Positions 11,601 to 23,410 of a stretch of 64,000 nt of DNA are shown one piece after another. This DNA comes from Laguncularia racemosa (lineage: Eukaryota > Streptophyta > Magnoliopsida > Myrtales > Combretaceae), in contig JBBMOL010000072.1 in assembly GCA_037954665.1 (NCBI GenBank), positions 2,010,340 through 2,074,339 on the forward strand, read 5' to 3'. Within the stretch, counting starts at the first letter, position 1, and the number at the start of each line of letters is the position of its first letter. The notes under the pieces were generated by a model, which was not told the origin of the DNA, ran no database searches, and was given only the letters and a program-made list of their open reading frames with translations. The translations under genes and the position numbers were made by a program.

Positions 11601-14192
11601 CCTTTTAGAGTATTGATCATAAATACCTAAATATCTAGCAATATCTTCGAATATTTATTTGTTGTGAGTGGACTGAGAAGTCAAAAGATATAGCTACATG
11701 CATGGCTACTAACATAACTAACCAATCTAAGCATTTAAGGAACCCTTGCCAATAAAACTTCAATTGGATCACATCTGCCTGCCATCATAGATTGAAAGGA
11801 ACTTCCCTTTCTTTTTTCTTTTTTTGGGGTGAAACCTTTCATTTTCTTTTTGATTATGGGTTTTCAGGTAGACATCCCATCATCTTGTAGTCATAGTAAC
11901 TCAAAAAGACCAACAATCCAGAAACAGAAGAACTTGGCAAAAGCCTACATGAGATAAGAATACTGGAGGTACATGTAGTTCTAACATACCTGTTGTTGTT
12001 CATGGGGTCCAAAAGAAAAGGATGAAAGGAATAGTGCAATCACAACCAAAGGGGTGAGTATATTCTGGATATTCTTGACAAAAGCATCCTGAAAATTACT
12101 CTGGTCATCTGTGTTTGAATCCTCTGTAGACAAGGCATAAGAAAATTAGGAAAAGAGACAACAATATCCTGCAAATATGTTTTTACATACAAAATCAGGC
12201 CAAATAAGTGAATAGAAGTGCATAAATGTTGCAAACCTTTTCCCTATCAATGAAACAAAGCATCATCCTTCATGAAAAGCTTGTGAATGATGAGTATTAG
12301 GGTCCAGAAAGGCAGGTATTTACAGAGAGTAAGCAAAATCAAAATCAATGCACTTCTGCAACGCCGTAAGCAATTTGAGTCATTCAATTTTTCATAGAAA
12401 AGTGAGTTTGGCACACTACAATGAGTGTCATGACTACACTATAGAAACTATTAACATGTCGCATGTCAGTGAAGCTGATTTTCAATGATGAAGGCTTGGA
12501 CTGGATTGGCTGTCAAACATGAGTGGCTTCTGGAATAGTAAAAGCCCACATATCCCAGACACTTCAACCACATAGCAGTTCCAGTGATGGACTCAATTGG
12601 CTACCCAGTCTTAATACAGCCTTATCAGTCAAATCTGAAAGGGAAACGCTTTAGTAACACTTGTCTAAAGATGACTTCACCATGGCACATGGATCAGCAA
12701 GGAAATTCCTATACAATATTCCTTGATCTCAAGCTTTAGGAAGAGAATCATAGGTTTCTTGTATAGATAGACTGTCTTTCTAAATTTCTACCTTACTACC
12801 ATAGTTTTGGATGAGTTACTTGATTGTAACAGGCTGCTATACAATATTTGTAGCCCTACGTTCAATACACCAACTTGGCAAAAGAATGCATCCATGGTTC
12901 TACAACAAAACAAGTAATGCTAGAACCCCAACAGGTAAGAGTTCTTTCTTCAGGCCATTCATATTAAAAGCACACATAATTGATATGCCTCCTCATTCCT
13001 AAAAGCTAGACATCCACCAGCAAGAGACCATATGCAGTAAACATATTACTTTTATGGGCAATTCCTCATGAGGCCACCCATCAAGATTCTTTACCACTGA
13101 AGTGCCAATAAGAAGTATAATAGTCAAAACAGTCAGCATAAATGCCTATGCCTTAGGTTCTCAAGTTTTTTGTTTTTTGCCATATCCACAATACCAGCAG
13201 CTGCCCTAACAGACAGAGAAAAAGGACAATTACCATGGATGGACAAGCTTGATTTTGCCAACCTCAGCTTCCAAGTTTAACTAATATAAAATATTATCTC
13301 CAAAAATCTACAAAAAAAATCCTGGTCGTGTCAAAACAGCAAGCAGATAAAATATCAAGTCCCTGGCACAATCCAGCCCAACTAACTGCAGACAAGAAAA
13401 CGAGCTACAGGAGAGTTAACACTTAACATTCAGCTAATATCAAAACTAAGGCAGGCAATCACAACATTTTATTGATGCATTACCGATCACCATCATATTC
13501 AATATTGAGAACTGGAAGAGTAACCTCCTAATAACAACTTCTAACATGATACAACAAACCAGAAACCCAGGGGGGTGGGGGTGCGCAAAATAACTTCACC
13601 TTTGGACTCGGACTTCTGTTCATCCCCTTTTGGTACTTCCTTCCTTTCCTTTGGATAATAATTCTCATAATCTACACCACAATGACAAAAACAGATCAAA
13701 AGCCACATTATTTCTAAAATCATTTAAAACCCAAACAACATCCCGTTACATCAATTGTATAAGGCCAATACTCACTCTTCTTTTTTGGGGCTTCGTCGGA
13801 GAAGAACCGGAGAAATCTAGGATTAGCAAGAATGTAATTTAAATCCGATAAACAAGACTTGGGATGCAACTTATTCTTATGAAGAGCCCCAGCCGGCACC
13901 AAATATTCCCTAAAAAACCCTAACCCTGACTTGCCATCTAATTCCCCTAAGTACGAATCAAAATGTCCTCGCTGCAAAAACCCATTATTCGATATTGTAG
14001 TTCTCGCAACTCCGCAACGATTCAAGGCATTCTACAATCAAAATCAAAACCACACATTCAATATATTAACGAATCGAAAACCCCAATCAACGAGCAGAGT
14101 GATTTACAAAAAAATAATATCCATATAAATAGAGTACTTACCCTGGAGGTTGATGATCGTGATAATGAACGCCCAATACGAGAAACAATCAT
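7875..14192 (-). CDS. FTSH3/FTSH10-like: Mitochondrial ATP-dependent zinc metalloprotease FtsH (FTSH3/FTSH10 type m-AAA protease)
   Basis: Eight exons on the minus strand: 14142-14192, 13776-14031, 13600-13671, 11990-12123, 10020-10499, 9096-9863, 8612-8839 and 7875-8357 (stop at 7875-7877). Phases agree and give 823 residues, close to the roughly 810 of Arabidopsis FTSH3/10. The Arg/Ser-rich start (MIVSRIGRSLSRSS) fits a mitochondrial presequence. Membrane helices lie at about 148-164 and 285-302 around an intermembrane-space domain. The AAA module has Walker A GPPGTGKT (375-382), Walker B IIFIDE (430-435) and a second region of homology with LRPGRFDRQ. The protease has HESGH (600-604), with D676 of TGAQND as probable third zinc ligand. 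The conserved end is PQVVPT. It should degrade unassembled inner-membrane proteins from the matrix side. Introns 3 and 4 are each about 1.5 kb; intron 5 is GC-AG; the exon 6 donor (GTCTCT) is weak. Confidence 0.96.
9864..10019 (-). other. GC-AG intron 5 of the FtsH gene
   Basis: Exon 5 ends with codons for NAKNK and the intron begins GCAAGT; exon 6 begins GTATTTTTC for VFF after a CAG acceptor. Joining at AAG/GCAAGT keeps the frame and yields the invariant family string NAKNKVFFKDVAG. The nearest GT, four bases on, would break this frame. Confidence 0.85.
10984..11640 (-). mobile_element. Degraded LINE ORF2 C-terminal relic with duplicated tail, in FtsH intron 4
   Basis: Minus-strand translation from about 11640 gives RYLGSIL, KDGGIDKNI, HRI, SWMKWRNT and IRPVL, then WMCGHTK near 11390. 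It continues with KVGVA, EKM and LRWF to about 11204. These match the region after the reverse transcriptase core in plant non-LTR retrotransposons. The tail is present twice: 11204-11383 and 10984-11165 share a 180-bp layout, the second copy reading EKIRV, GEKMRET and LRLFGH. Stops and frameshifts interrupt it throughout. It lies in the same orientation as FtsH transcription and is spliced out. Confidence 0.75.
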
Positions 14193-14424
14193 TGCTTTAG
14201 TACAACAAAAATGATATCAGATCTGAGATTACAGTGATTGAAACGATTTAATCAGGACCGGAGTATATGAGCTAGGTCTTACTTGCTTCTATCTAGGGTT
14301 AAACGTGGATCAAACGAGTTTATCCAAAAGAAATGTCCGACGATAAGCTGCTTGAGAGAGAGAGAGAGAAAGGGGAAAAAGAGGGGAAATTGGATAAGTT
14401 AGGACGTGTTTGGAGGGGGGAATT

Positions 14425-14435
14425 AGATATATATC
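14425..14435 (-). promoter_or_regulatory. Possible TATA element of the FtsH gene
   Basis: The minus strand reads GATATATATCT about 235 bases upstream of the FtsH start codon. A GA-rich tract lies between them at 14355-14372. Mitochondrial housekeeping genes often lack a clear TATA box, so the assignment is weak. Confidence 0.25.
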
Positions 14436-15926
14436 GGTGTCTCCTGTGACGGTTCTTTGTGCACGTAGGAACAACAGGGAGGTGTTTGATGTGTGTTTAA
14501 CATAAGTCTCGCTTTATGGTGTGTCCATACATAAAAAAACCTTGTCCAACAAGGCAGAGCCCATGGTTTTTCTTGAGACCATGCTAGAATACCAATTAGA
14601 CTTTGTTTTGTCCTCAATAATATGAGTATAAAAAATAAAGCTACTAATGAGATTACAAACTCTTTGTAATTTGAACTATAGAAATATAATTGTTGAGCTA
14701 CATTGACTTGATACAGTTAACACTAAACAGTTTAATAATGTAAATACTTAATATAGTTATTATAAAATCGAACCAACGATAAATGTTATATAAATCTATA
14801 AATATTGACTAATAAAGAGGGTCTTTTATTATTTATACCTCTAACACTTCGTTTGGTATGGATGAAAACTATAATCATGGAAAAAACAACTTACAAAAGT
14901 TTTTTATTCTCTCCAATAGGTTTAAGTAATGAAGAGAAGGAAATTGCTATCAAACATAAAAAAATAAATCTACTATAAAATTACTAATATATACATAAAA
15001 AATAATAAGACAATAAATTCTGTCTCCTTTTTCTCTAATTTGGATAGAAACAAAATCCAGTGAGATCTAGTTCATACCTTCCTTTTAAATTCATTTTTTT
15101 AATGAGAAAAAAGTGTTCTAAAATCCAATATTCCATCCAACTTCTTTCCCTCTCTTATTTCCTTCCCTCATTCCAACATAGGCTAGGGGATTTTCATAAT
15201 TGCTATCGTTAGTTTTTGGACTCTTTTTAAGCACATGAAAACTATGTTTCATATGGGTTGATTTTTGTGTGTTTGTAGATAATTTCTTGAAATTTTAAAT
15301 AAAGAGGAAATTAGTAGGAAAAGAAATAGATGTAGATTCTTAGGTTTTTTCTTGATGTGTTTGGTTTATGAAATGAAATAAGGTAGGATTATAATTATAA
15401 TTTTTAAGAAATAAAATAAAAAAATAATAGTAATTTTTTTTAAGTTTATTTGAAGACTGACATATAGATACGAGAATATGTCAAAAAATACATAAAATAA
15501 CTATTTATTTGGTCATATGAAAGAATTGTAATTTCTTATTTTGTAGTACTTGTAATTTCATGAAAGAGTTATTCTGAAAATTAAACGCGAAAATAAATCA
15601 ACAAAGAATAAATAATCATTTTATTATATTCTTATGAAGTCAATCAATTGTATGAAAATTTTTAAGTATAAAAGTGGAAACATTTCTATACATTTCTCTC
15701 ATTTTCATTTGATTGCCTCTTTTATTTAAATTTTTAAAACCTTTCTACTAATTTTTATCATTCTCCTTCCATTTTCCTTAATGCAAATATTTTTTTTCCC
15801 TTTTAACTATCAAAAGATTGGCAAAAAAAAAAAAAAAAATCATTGAGAGAAAAGAAAATTGTAAATTGCATTACAAATATAAGGCAAATCTTTGCCCATA
15901 TGATATATTTGGTTAGATACTCCTTT
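14436..15926. other. Intergenic AT-rich DNA upstream of FtsH
   Basis: No gene seen. Around 15360-15560 lies a segment (GAAATAAGGTAGGATTATAA, then TTTTTAAGAAATAAAATAAA) whose core recurs at about 52940-53130, suggesting a dispersed repeat family. A poly-A run sits at about 15823-15839. Confidence 0.5.
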
Positions 15927-15934
15927 ATGATAAG

Positions 15935-16244
15935 TAGAGTTATGCAAACAAGCAAGTTATATAAGCTAACTCATTTAACTTGCAAAAAAATGTAAGTTGA
16001 GTTGAAAATTTCACCCCGTTTATAAAAGCAATTTAACCTGCATTGACCCACAAGTGAATGCAGGTTGGCCCATTTAATCTTAAAGCTATGCAAACAGGAT
16101 GGGTTATGCGAGCCAACCTGTTTAACCTGTAAAAAAAAAAAATGCATATTGGACTAAAATTTTCAGCCCACTATAAAGCAAGCTAGCCTTCATTGGCCTG
16201 AGTCAATGTGTGTCGAGGTAAGTTAACTTGCTTGCATAACTCTA
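15935..16244. mobile_element. hAT-type MITE, 310 bp
   Basis: The left end reads TAGAGTTATGCAAACAAGCA and the right end, read inward, TAGAGTTATGCAAGCAAGTT, forming imperfect terminal inverted repeats of about 21-25 bases. Flanking 8-mers are ATGATAAG (15927-15934) and TTGATAAG (16245-16252), a near-perfect 8-bp target duplication typical of hAT elements. The inside has no coding capacity and holds repeated words such as GCCAACCTGTTTAACCTG. Known biology: such non-autonomous elements are mobilised in trans by hAT transposases. Confidence 0.78.
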
Positions 16245-16252
16245 TTGATAAG

Positions 16253-19200
16253 GCCATGCATACAATTACTAAAGTACACATAGATCGTAATGTTTTTTTT
16301 GTAGGAAAAATACAAATCATCTTCAAAATTTTGATCTTAGTACGAACTTATAAAATATACTTTAATATCTCATAAACTCTTATACATTGGTAAAGCTAAA
16401 AAACATTTTCTTTCTTCATCCTTTGCTTTCTTAGGAGATTGCAAATAATTTCTTAAACTTTAATCATGGTATAGATAAATTGTGGATTTACAAAGTGTAT
16501 TTTATCATCTTCTAAACTTTAATGTCAATTTTTTTTAATACATAAAAAGTAAATGTCATTTGATGTTATTAATTTATAAAGGTTTAGGAAATATTAAAGT
16601 ATATTTTATAAGTTTAAATGATGTATCAGTATTGATATCATAGTATTATAGAGTTTAAAAAGTTATTTGTAATTTTCTTTTTCTTTATTTTTTTATTTTT
16701 ATCAATCTTAAGTTCATCTTTTTTTTTCACTATGGAAATTGAAAAAGACTATTTTTATGTCAATAGTAAAAGCTCAAGCACATAAAGTTGTTGTTTTGTG
16801 ATGATCAACTTAAAGATGGATAGCTAACTTCATATTTTGACATTATAACAAAACAATTCTTATATTAAGAGGTTTAGAAGTGGCACTAGTTACCAATACA
16901 ATTATATGCATCAATTCATATAAAAAAAAATTCGAAAAGAGAGAGAGAGTGAAATTCTTTTATTCCATAGTAATTAAATGAAACAAAGTGGCTCAAGAAG
17001 ACCCTATCTAAAGCTAATATCATATACAAACCAAAATTGTGAAAGCCTAAAGATATACTTACCTAATTAAGATGTGATATGCTTTAAAATCTTTATTCAA
17101 TTACTTATTTGAGAACTAAGGTAGTTTTTACTAATTCTTTCTAATTTGCATCTTTGTTGAAAGAGTGGCCACACCATAAAAAAAAGAGCTTTTGCTTTTG
17201 AATTATTGAATATTCTCAAAGAATGAAGTTTCCTTTATAAGTTCCAAAATTTCTTTATAATAGTTATGTTCCATGCCTCCAAATAGGAATTTTATTATTT
17301 TGGAGTTTTTTTTAAGTGGTAATTTTTTTGTTGACCCATGTGGCTTTTCTAAAGCATAATTGAAACTCATGTTTTTTCCTTTTATAGAAAGATTTATCTT
17401 TTAACACAATTCTTTTGGCAAGTGGGGTTTAAGATAATTCTCTAAACCGACTACTGGTTGCCATCTTGGTAATATTATTAGTGAACAATTTTGAATCATT
17501 TCTTGATATCCCTCCAAATTATTGACAATTTAATCTTTATTATCTAAGATAGAAGATATTTGTATACTTCTAGTCAAAATCTTATTAAAAATGGGTGGAA
17601 TTTGAAATATATGAATTTGATTTGCTTGAACTTTAAATGGAATCTAGAATTATGTCAATGAGTATCAATTACATTTTGGATTAAAATTCATTGAGTTACT
17701 ACTTTATTTTGTTTTATGTAAACAAATTTTTAGGATTATAATTAATTTATTCCAAAATTATATGCTTAGGTTAGAAGAGAAATGATACTAAAAGGTGCTA
17801 TTGGCAATGATAAAATAGAAAATATGAGACGGTGGTATCAAGGTAGTGAAGGTGAAGGTGGAGGTGGAAGTGGAGGTAATAGTGACAGTAAAGACAGAGT
17901 GATAGAGATGCTGCAATGTAGATGATGATGATTGGAATGGTTTAGTGGTAGCACCAATGGCAATGTTGGTGCAATGGTGATGGTGACAACGATGCTGGTA
18001 TTCATAGAGCAAAGTCGAAAGGTATATGGACTAAGCAATGTAACATGGACAGTGTTTGTGGTAGATTAGAATTGCGACAAAGTGCTTAATGGTTACGAAA
18101 TCCAGTGTTAACTGTAGGATTTATGCATATTATACATGTTCTTAGGTAAAATGGATATATATTGTGTTTAAAATGGAAGGAACAGTATTGTTATGTTGGA
18201 ATTTGTATTTAGGAGATGGCATGGTGTATGTAAAGGATGATGAAAAATAGTCCTTGATTTTGACTTGCTTCTTTCTTGATAAGTGAAATTGCTATGAACA
18301 AATAATCTTGGATAGACAGGCTGTAGTTTTGTAAGGAGCTTGCTTTTGAGAAAAAAGAATGACGAATTTGCAAGTGCATTTTAACCATTTAAATGATTTT
18401 GCAACAATGGCACTATTAGTATTTATGGGCCACTCTAGCATAAAAAACACACATACATGTATACTTTTTATATCATGTTTAGTATATAAAAATAATCTAA
18501 ATTGGAATGGGTTTGAATAGAATGAAATCAGAAAAAAAAAATTCATATATTTAGAGATATTTGTGACATCGTGATTTCATTCATGTATTATATTTATTTA
18601 TAACATAGTCAAGATGAATTAGTGTGTTTATATAGTGAAGGTAGAATGAAATTATGATTTTATCACCTCAAAAAACATAATTGGATTCCATCTTAAAGTT
18701 AAAATCGCCAATTTCAAAGAATTGCAAGAATACGCTTCCAAATATGAAAAAGAACAAAAAAAAAATTGAAATCATAATTCCATTTCAAGATTGTTTCAAC
18801 ATACTAAAAGTGCCATTAATACTAGAGACTTTTTAACTAAATCAATTCTAACTACTTACAAGATACATGGCGATTGTAAACTTACTATCCCAACAATTGC
18901 CCCCTTGTCACCATCATGAATAGAGTATAAAAACTGACTTTGCAACTTGAAAATCATTACAACTTTTCAAGAAACAACACATCACACATCCAAACAGGTG
19001 TTGGGATTGGACTAACGAACACAATGATGGGTGCCATTTCTATTATATTCTGTCCAATTTTTCTTCAATACGAAGTTAAGGAATGAACCACGAGATTGGA
19101 CAACTTGTTTCATAATCCGACTTAAGCATAGGTGAGATGGAAACGATCGAGCTTAAGCTTGACCTTCAAAGGGCCATAATTTGACTTGAATCTTTCTTTT

Positions 19201-22200
19201 GAGCCCGAAGACTTGCAAAAGACCACGATGGACATCATCACTATTCCTTAGATTCTAGTAAGTAACAGTCACTCCTTACTAAGGTAAATACGCATGGTTG
19301 GGATGTAATACGAAGGACATAAAATGTTTATTATCCTACTGGTACTGGTTGATGTGAAGGTTTGAAACTTTTTGAGTTCATGGTGATGGGTGCATCATTT
19401 GTGAATCTAATGGCTGCCTAATCTCAGTGCTCCTTGCCCTTTACCCAACGCCAGAGAAAGCCCAAGTCCTTAAATCAGTCATCTCGGCCCAGTGTCAATG
19501 GTACTCATATAAAGGAGTTTCGGAGCCGCTCTAAACACCTGCCTTGAGCCCAACTTTATTGGAAAGACTAATAAATACTTTTGCTCATTTTACAGTAAAT
19601 TTTATCGTAAAATTAAATCATAAATGCTTCATTCTTTTGTTGTCATGCCAAACGGACCTTTTCGATCAAACTTTATGAAACGTCTCAGCTGGATAATTTA
19701 ATTTTAGATATTATAGAAGTTGTTAGTTTAAAGCTGATTTTTTCTAATCATATTTCCTTCTACTGGGTCGGAATTGGGCTAGAATGAGGCACCTGTTGAA
19801 GGGGATGAAGAACATTTTATGTAGGAGCTTATAATTATGGGATAATATTAAAATCAGTATCTAATTTCTATGTATTTTTTTATATTAAATATGAAGTTTG
19901 AAGTTAATAAAATTCGTACTTAGTCGAACTTTTACTTGTTAAATTTTATTCTTAAAATTTGAAGTTATTAAATATTCAGCTAATTCAAATCTTTATTTAT
20001 TGATTTTACTACCTATCTTAGACTTGAAAAGTTACCATAGAAAAAGCTTATTGGTGGTAAAGTACAAGTATTAATGATGAGAAGTAGGATTGGAAACTTA
20101 ATAAGTAAATATTCAATTAAGTATGATATTTAGTAAATTCAAAATTTAATATAAAATTTAAAAAGCACTCAAAATTTGGATGATGATTTTTACATTGTCT
20201 CATAGATTATTTTCCCTGAAAAAGAAAGAGAGAGAGAAAGCATACCCAGAAATATAGTATTTCTCCCAATAGTAATTTACGTGTTTATCTTGTAATTTTC
20301 TTACTCTTATACTTCTTTACTCCTCACTAAATGAAAAATATATTTGCCTTTTTTTTTTTTTTTTTTTTTATCTTTCAGAACATTTCTCTATGGCCGTGTG
20401 TATGATTTAACTTTGAGGTCTCTCTACTAAAATGCATGTGGTATGAAATTCTTCTAAATAATTGGTACCAAATAAAGTGAGATGTGTATAAAAACACGTT
20501 TCTAGTATGGTAGTAATGTTCTCGAAGGCTTTGCATTTTTGTGGAAAAAGAAAATGATTTTTCATCTGCTCTTGTCCTCGCAATGTCTCTCATCGACTCT
20601 CAAGTTCCGAATGAAATTAAATAAGTTCATTTAAACCGCATTTATTTGTTTCATTATATTAATGAGTCAGTACAAACGATTTTAGTGATGATCATCATTA
20701 AGGACACCTTTTTCATGATGTTGCTGATGTGGTGTCGGTGGAGAGAGTTACTGCAGCTTACGCAACAATAGTTGCGACAAGAGTGCAGAAAATAGAACGT
20801 TCTGAGGTTTGAAGGGGATGAAAACATCCACGGAGGTTTAAAAATTTTAGGGTAAAGGTTAGTGGATATGAAAGAAATCCCGGCTTTAGATTTATTTTTA
20901 GGGTTAGGGGTTCTAGGGGTTTTGGCCTTTTAGGGTTGAAGGGGATGACAACAACAACTTTGGATATTTTTAGTTTTATTTTCTATAATTAAGATTATTA
21001 TCATGGTTATATATTTTAAGGATGTATTAAGTATAAGCCAATCTGGTTTTCCTTTATAATTTCCTTTTTTAAACAATTCTAAAATGGTTGGTCCAAGTTT
21101 ATGTTCTAGTTTTATTTTAATGAGACGTACTAATTGGCCGGTAATCCTACATCATCTAATGGTAGCTAACGGAATTAAATAAGGTAGTTTGTTTACTAAA
21201 CTTAGACTTCTCCTAAGGCCTAATCAAGGTTTTCATGATTCTAGAACATGACTTTTTTGAGCAAATTGCAACTAATTAATTTTGGAATATTGCTCATACA
21301 TCATTTGGACTATTAATCAAGTGCAGATTTGCCCCCCTAAGCTCCTAAAGTGTGTCTTCACCTCATTGATGATTTTTAAAATGTGCTTATATACCCCAAA
21401 TTGTCATTATAACCTAAAAACTAATTTAGAGTTTTATTAACAATATGAGAGTCATTTGTATATTTTCAAAAGTTTTAGGGGCAATCAAGTTACACTTTGA
21501 AAGTTCGAGAGATATATCTATACTTAACCAATAGATTAAGTTATGTATTTCGTGAATCGTATTAAATCACACGAGCATATGAAATATATAATAATTAGAA
21601 TTGCTTAGAATACTTGTTATGAAGCTAAAACATATATATATTTTTTAATGATCGTATAACAAATATCGTCAATCTAGCAATTTTTGTAGTCTTTAATAAT
21701 TGTTCTCAACACTCATCAATGTAACTTTAATTGCCTTTGTCCATTAGAAAGAACGTTATTGAGTACTCAATAATACCTATACATGGCAAATAATTTGATA
21801 AGGTTACTTTTTCTTAGAGCATATAATAAATTTTAAACAAGTCTTGATATCACGATACGTAGAGGGATATAATTAGAGAGAGGTATCTAAAGAGGAATAT
21901 ATGATCTCAATTGCTTACTAACACGCGTGATAGATGAATGTTCTTGAGCATTCTTGATTGTTCCTTGTTAGATTGCCAATATGATCTTTGAGAGGAAGAT
22001 TGCAATAACATGATGGTGTTTATCTCAATCTTTTGAATGTGTTAAATGAGAAGAAGAAAGTATCTATTTATAAACTTATCCTTGACCATAGAATGACTCC
22101 ACCGAACGATGGATGAGATTTGTTTTCCATGATATTTATTAAATCTTTTTTATGATAGACATATGAGACACAATCATTATTACAACATTTGTAACTCTTC

Positions 22201-22350
22201 CTTTTTAGCCTTAATGCATATGAATTCTTTATTAAGTTTCTTATAACCCAAGCCTCTAAACAAGCTTATAGATAGGCCTATTAAGTGTGCAAACTAATTG
22301 AGAAGGGTTAAGAGTGATGGAACTAATTTAGTGGTGGTTGCTATATTGAT
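16253..22350. other. Intergenic DNA, no gene recognised
   Basis: About 6 kb of AT-rich DNA. A loose GGT/GAT trinucleotide stretch lies at about 17820-18000 and a long T run at about 20350-20370. The segment 19000-19560 is less AT-rich but has no sustained frame. Short open frames at 17788-18038 merely reflect the trinucleotide stretch. Confidence 0.5.
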
Positions 22351-23410
22351 AGGGCTGTAAATGAATCGAGCTAAGCTAAATTGAGTTTTTAAAGGCTTGT
22401 ACTTGGCTTGTTAGAAAAATGATTAAGCATGAGTCAAATTAAGCTTTTACAGAGTCTAAAAATTAGAAACTTGAACTTAAAACTCGTTAAGTAATTTAAA
22501 ATTTGAATTTGACTCATTTATATAAACAAACCTAAGCTCAAACTTGTTTTTTTAGATGAGTTGAGCTAGAGCTTGTTTATCTAGACAAGCTTAAGTTTAA
22601 GCTTAAGCTCAAGCTCCTTTAGATAAACGAACTTAAATGGGCTTGAGTTTAAGCTTGAACTTATTTAAATAAACGAGTAAAAAAGAGAGTTTAAACTCGA
22701 ATTAAAGTTCTAAATTAATTCAAAATTTCAAAATTTATTTTTTCATTTTTTTGTTGAAATTAATTTTAAATTTTATTATTTCAAAGAAAAAATTTATAAG
22801 ATAATAATAAATGGTTGCATTTATACGGAATCATGCATTATCCAAGTATAATATAATTCAAAATTTACTACTTAATATGAAGGTAACATAAAAAAAAAAT
22901 GAGGATCCATAACATGGGTTAATAATCACTCTAGCGTTATCTTCAATGCATGTGCAAATATCATCCTTTCTGTTCCTAAATCTATTTGTAATTTGACTTA
23001 TTAATAATATAAACAAGATTTTCCTAGTGAGCATGCTCATGTGCTTGTTAGTGAGTTTGATAATAATATAAAAGAGCTTTTTTAGAAGCTTATTCGTAAA
23101 TTGATTCGTTAACAATATAAATAGATATGCTCATGAGGTTATTTGTGAATCAATTTATTAACAATATATATAAACCTAATCTCAAACTGGTTTATAAGCT
23201 TAAATAAAAGCTTGAACTCAATAAATTTAAACAAAAACTCGAGTTTGACTTTTTTAAGTAAATGAATATTATATTAAGTTCAAGTTTGATTCATTTATTA
23301 ATCGAGTTTAATAATTAAGTTTGAGTTGAGCCAAATTTAAATTGAATCAAATTCGAATAGCTTGCGAATAGTTTTGCTTATTTATAAGTTTACCAAGTTA
23401 GGTTTACTCA
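22351..23410. repeat. Dispersed repeat beginning AGGGCTGTAAATGAATCGAG
   Basis: The left edge AGGGCTGTAAATGAATCGAG resembles the terminus of a widespread plant repeat type, usually GGCTGTAAACGAGC. The interior is built from words such as AAGCTTAAGCTC, TTGAACTTA and GTTTGAGTTGAGC. I found no matching inverted right end, so the copy may be truncated. No coding capacity. Confidence 0.45.

Noticed and set aside
17788..18038. Overlapping Ser/Thr-rich frames on the minus strand
   Set aside because: Low-complexity trinucleotide sequence, not a gene.
20880..20935. Telomere-like AGGGTTAGGGG text
   Set aside because: Only one or two imperfect TTTAGGG-like units; no array.
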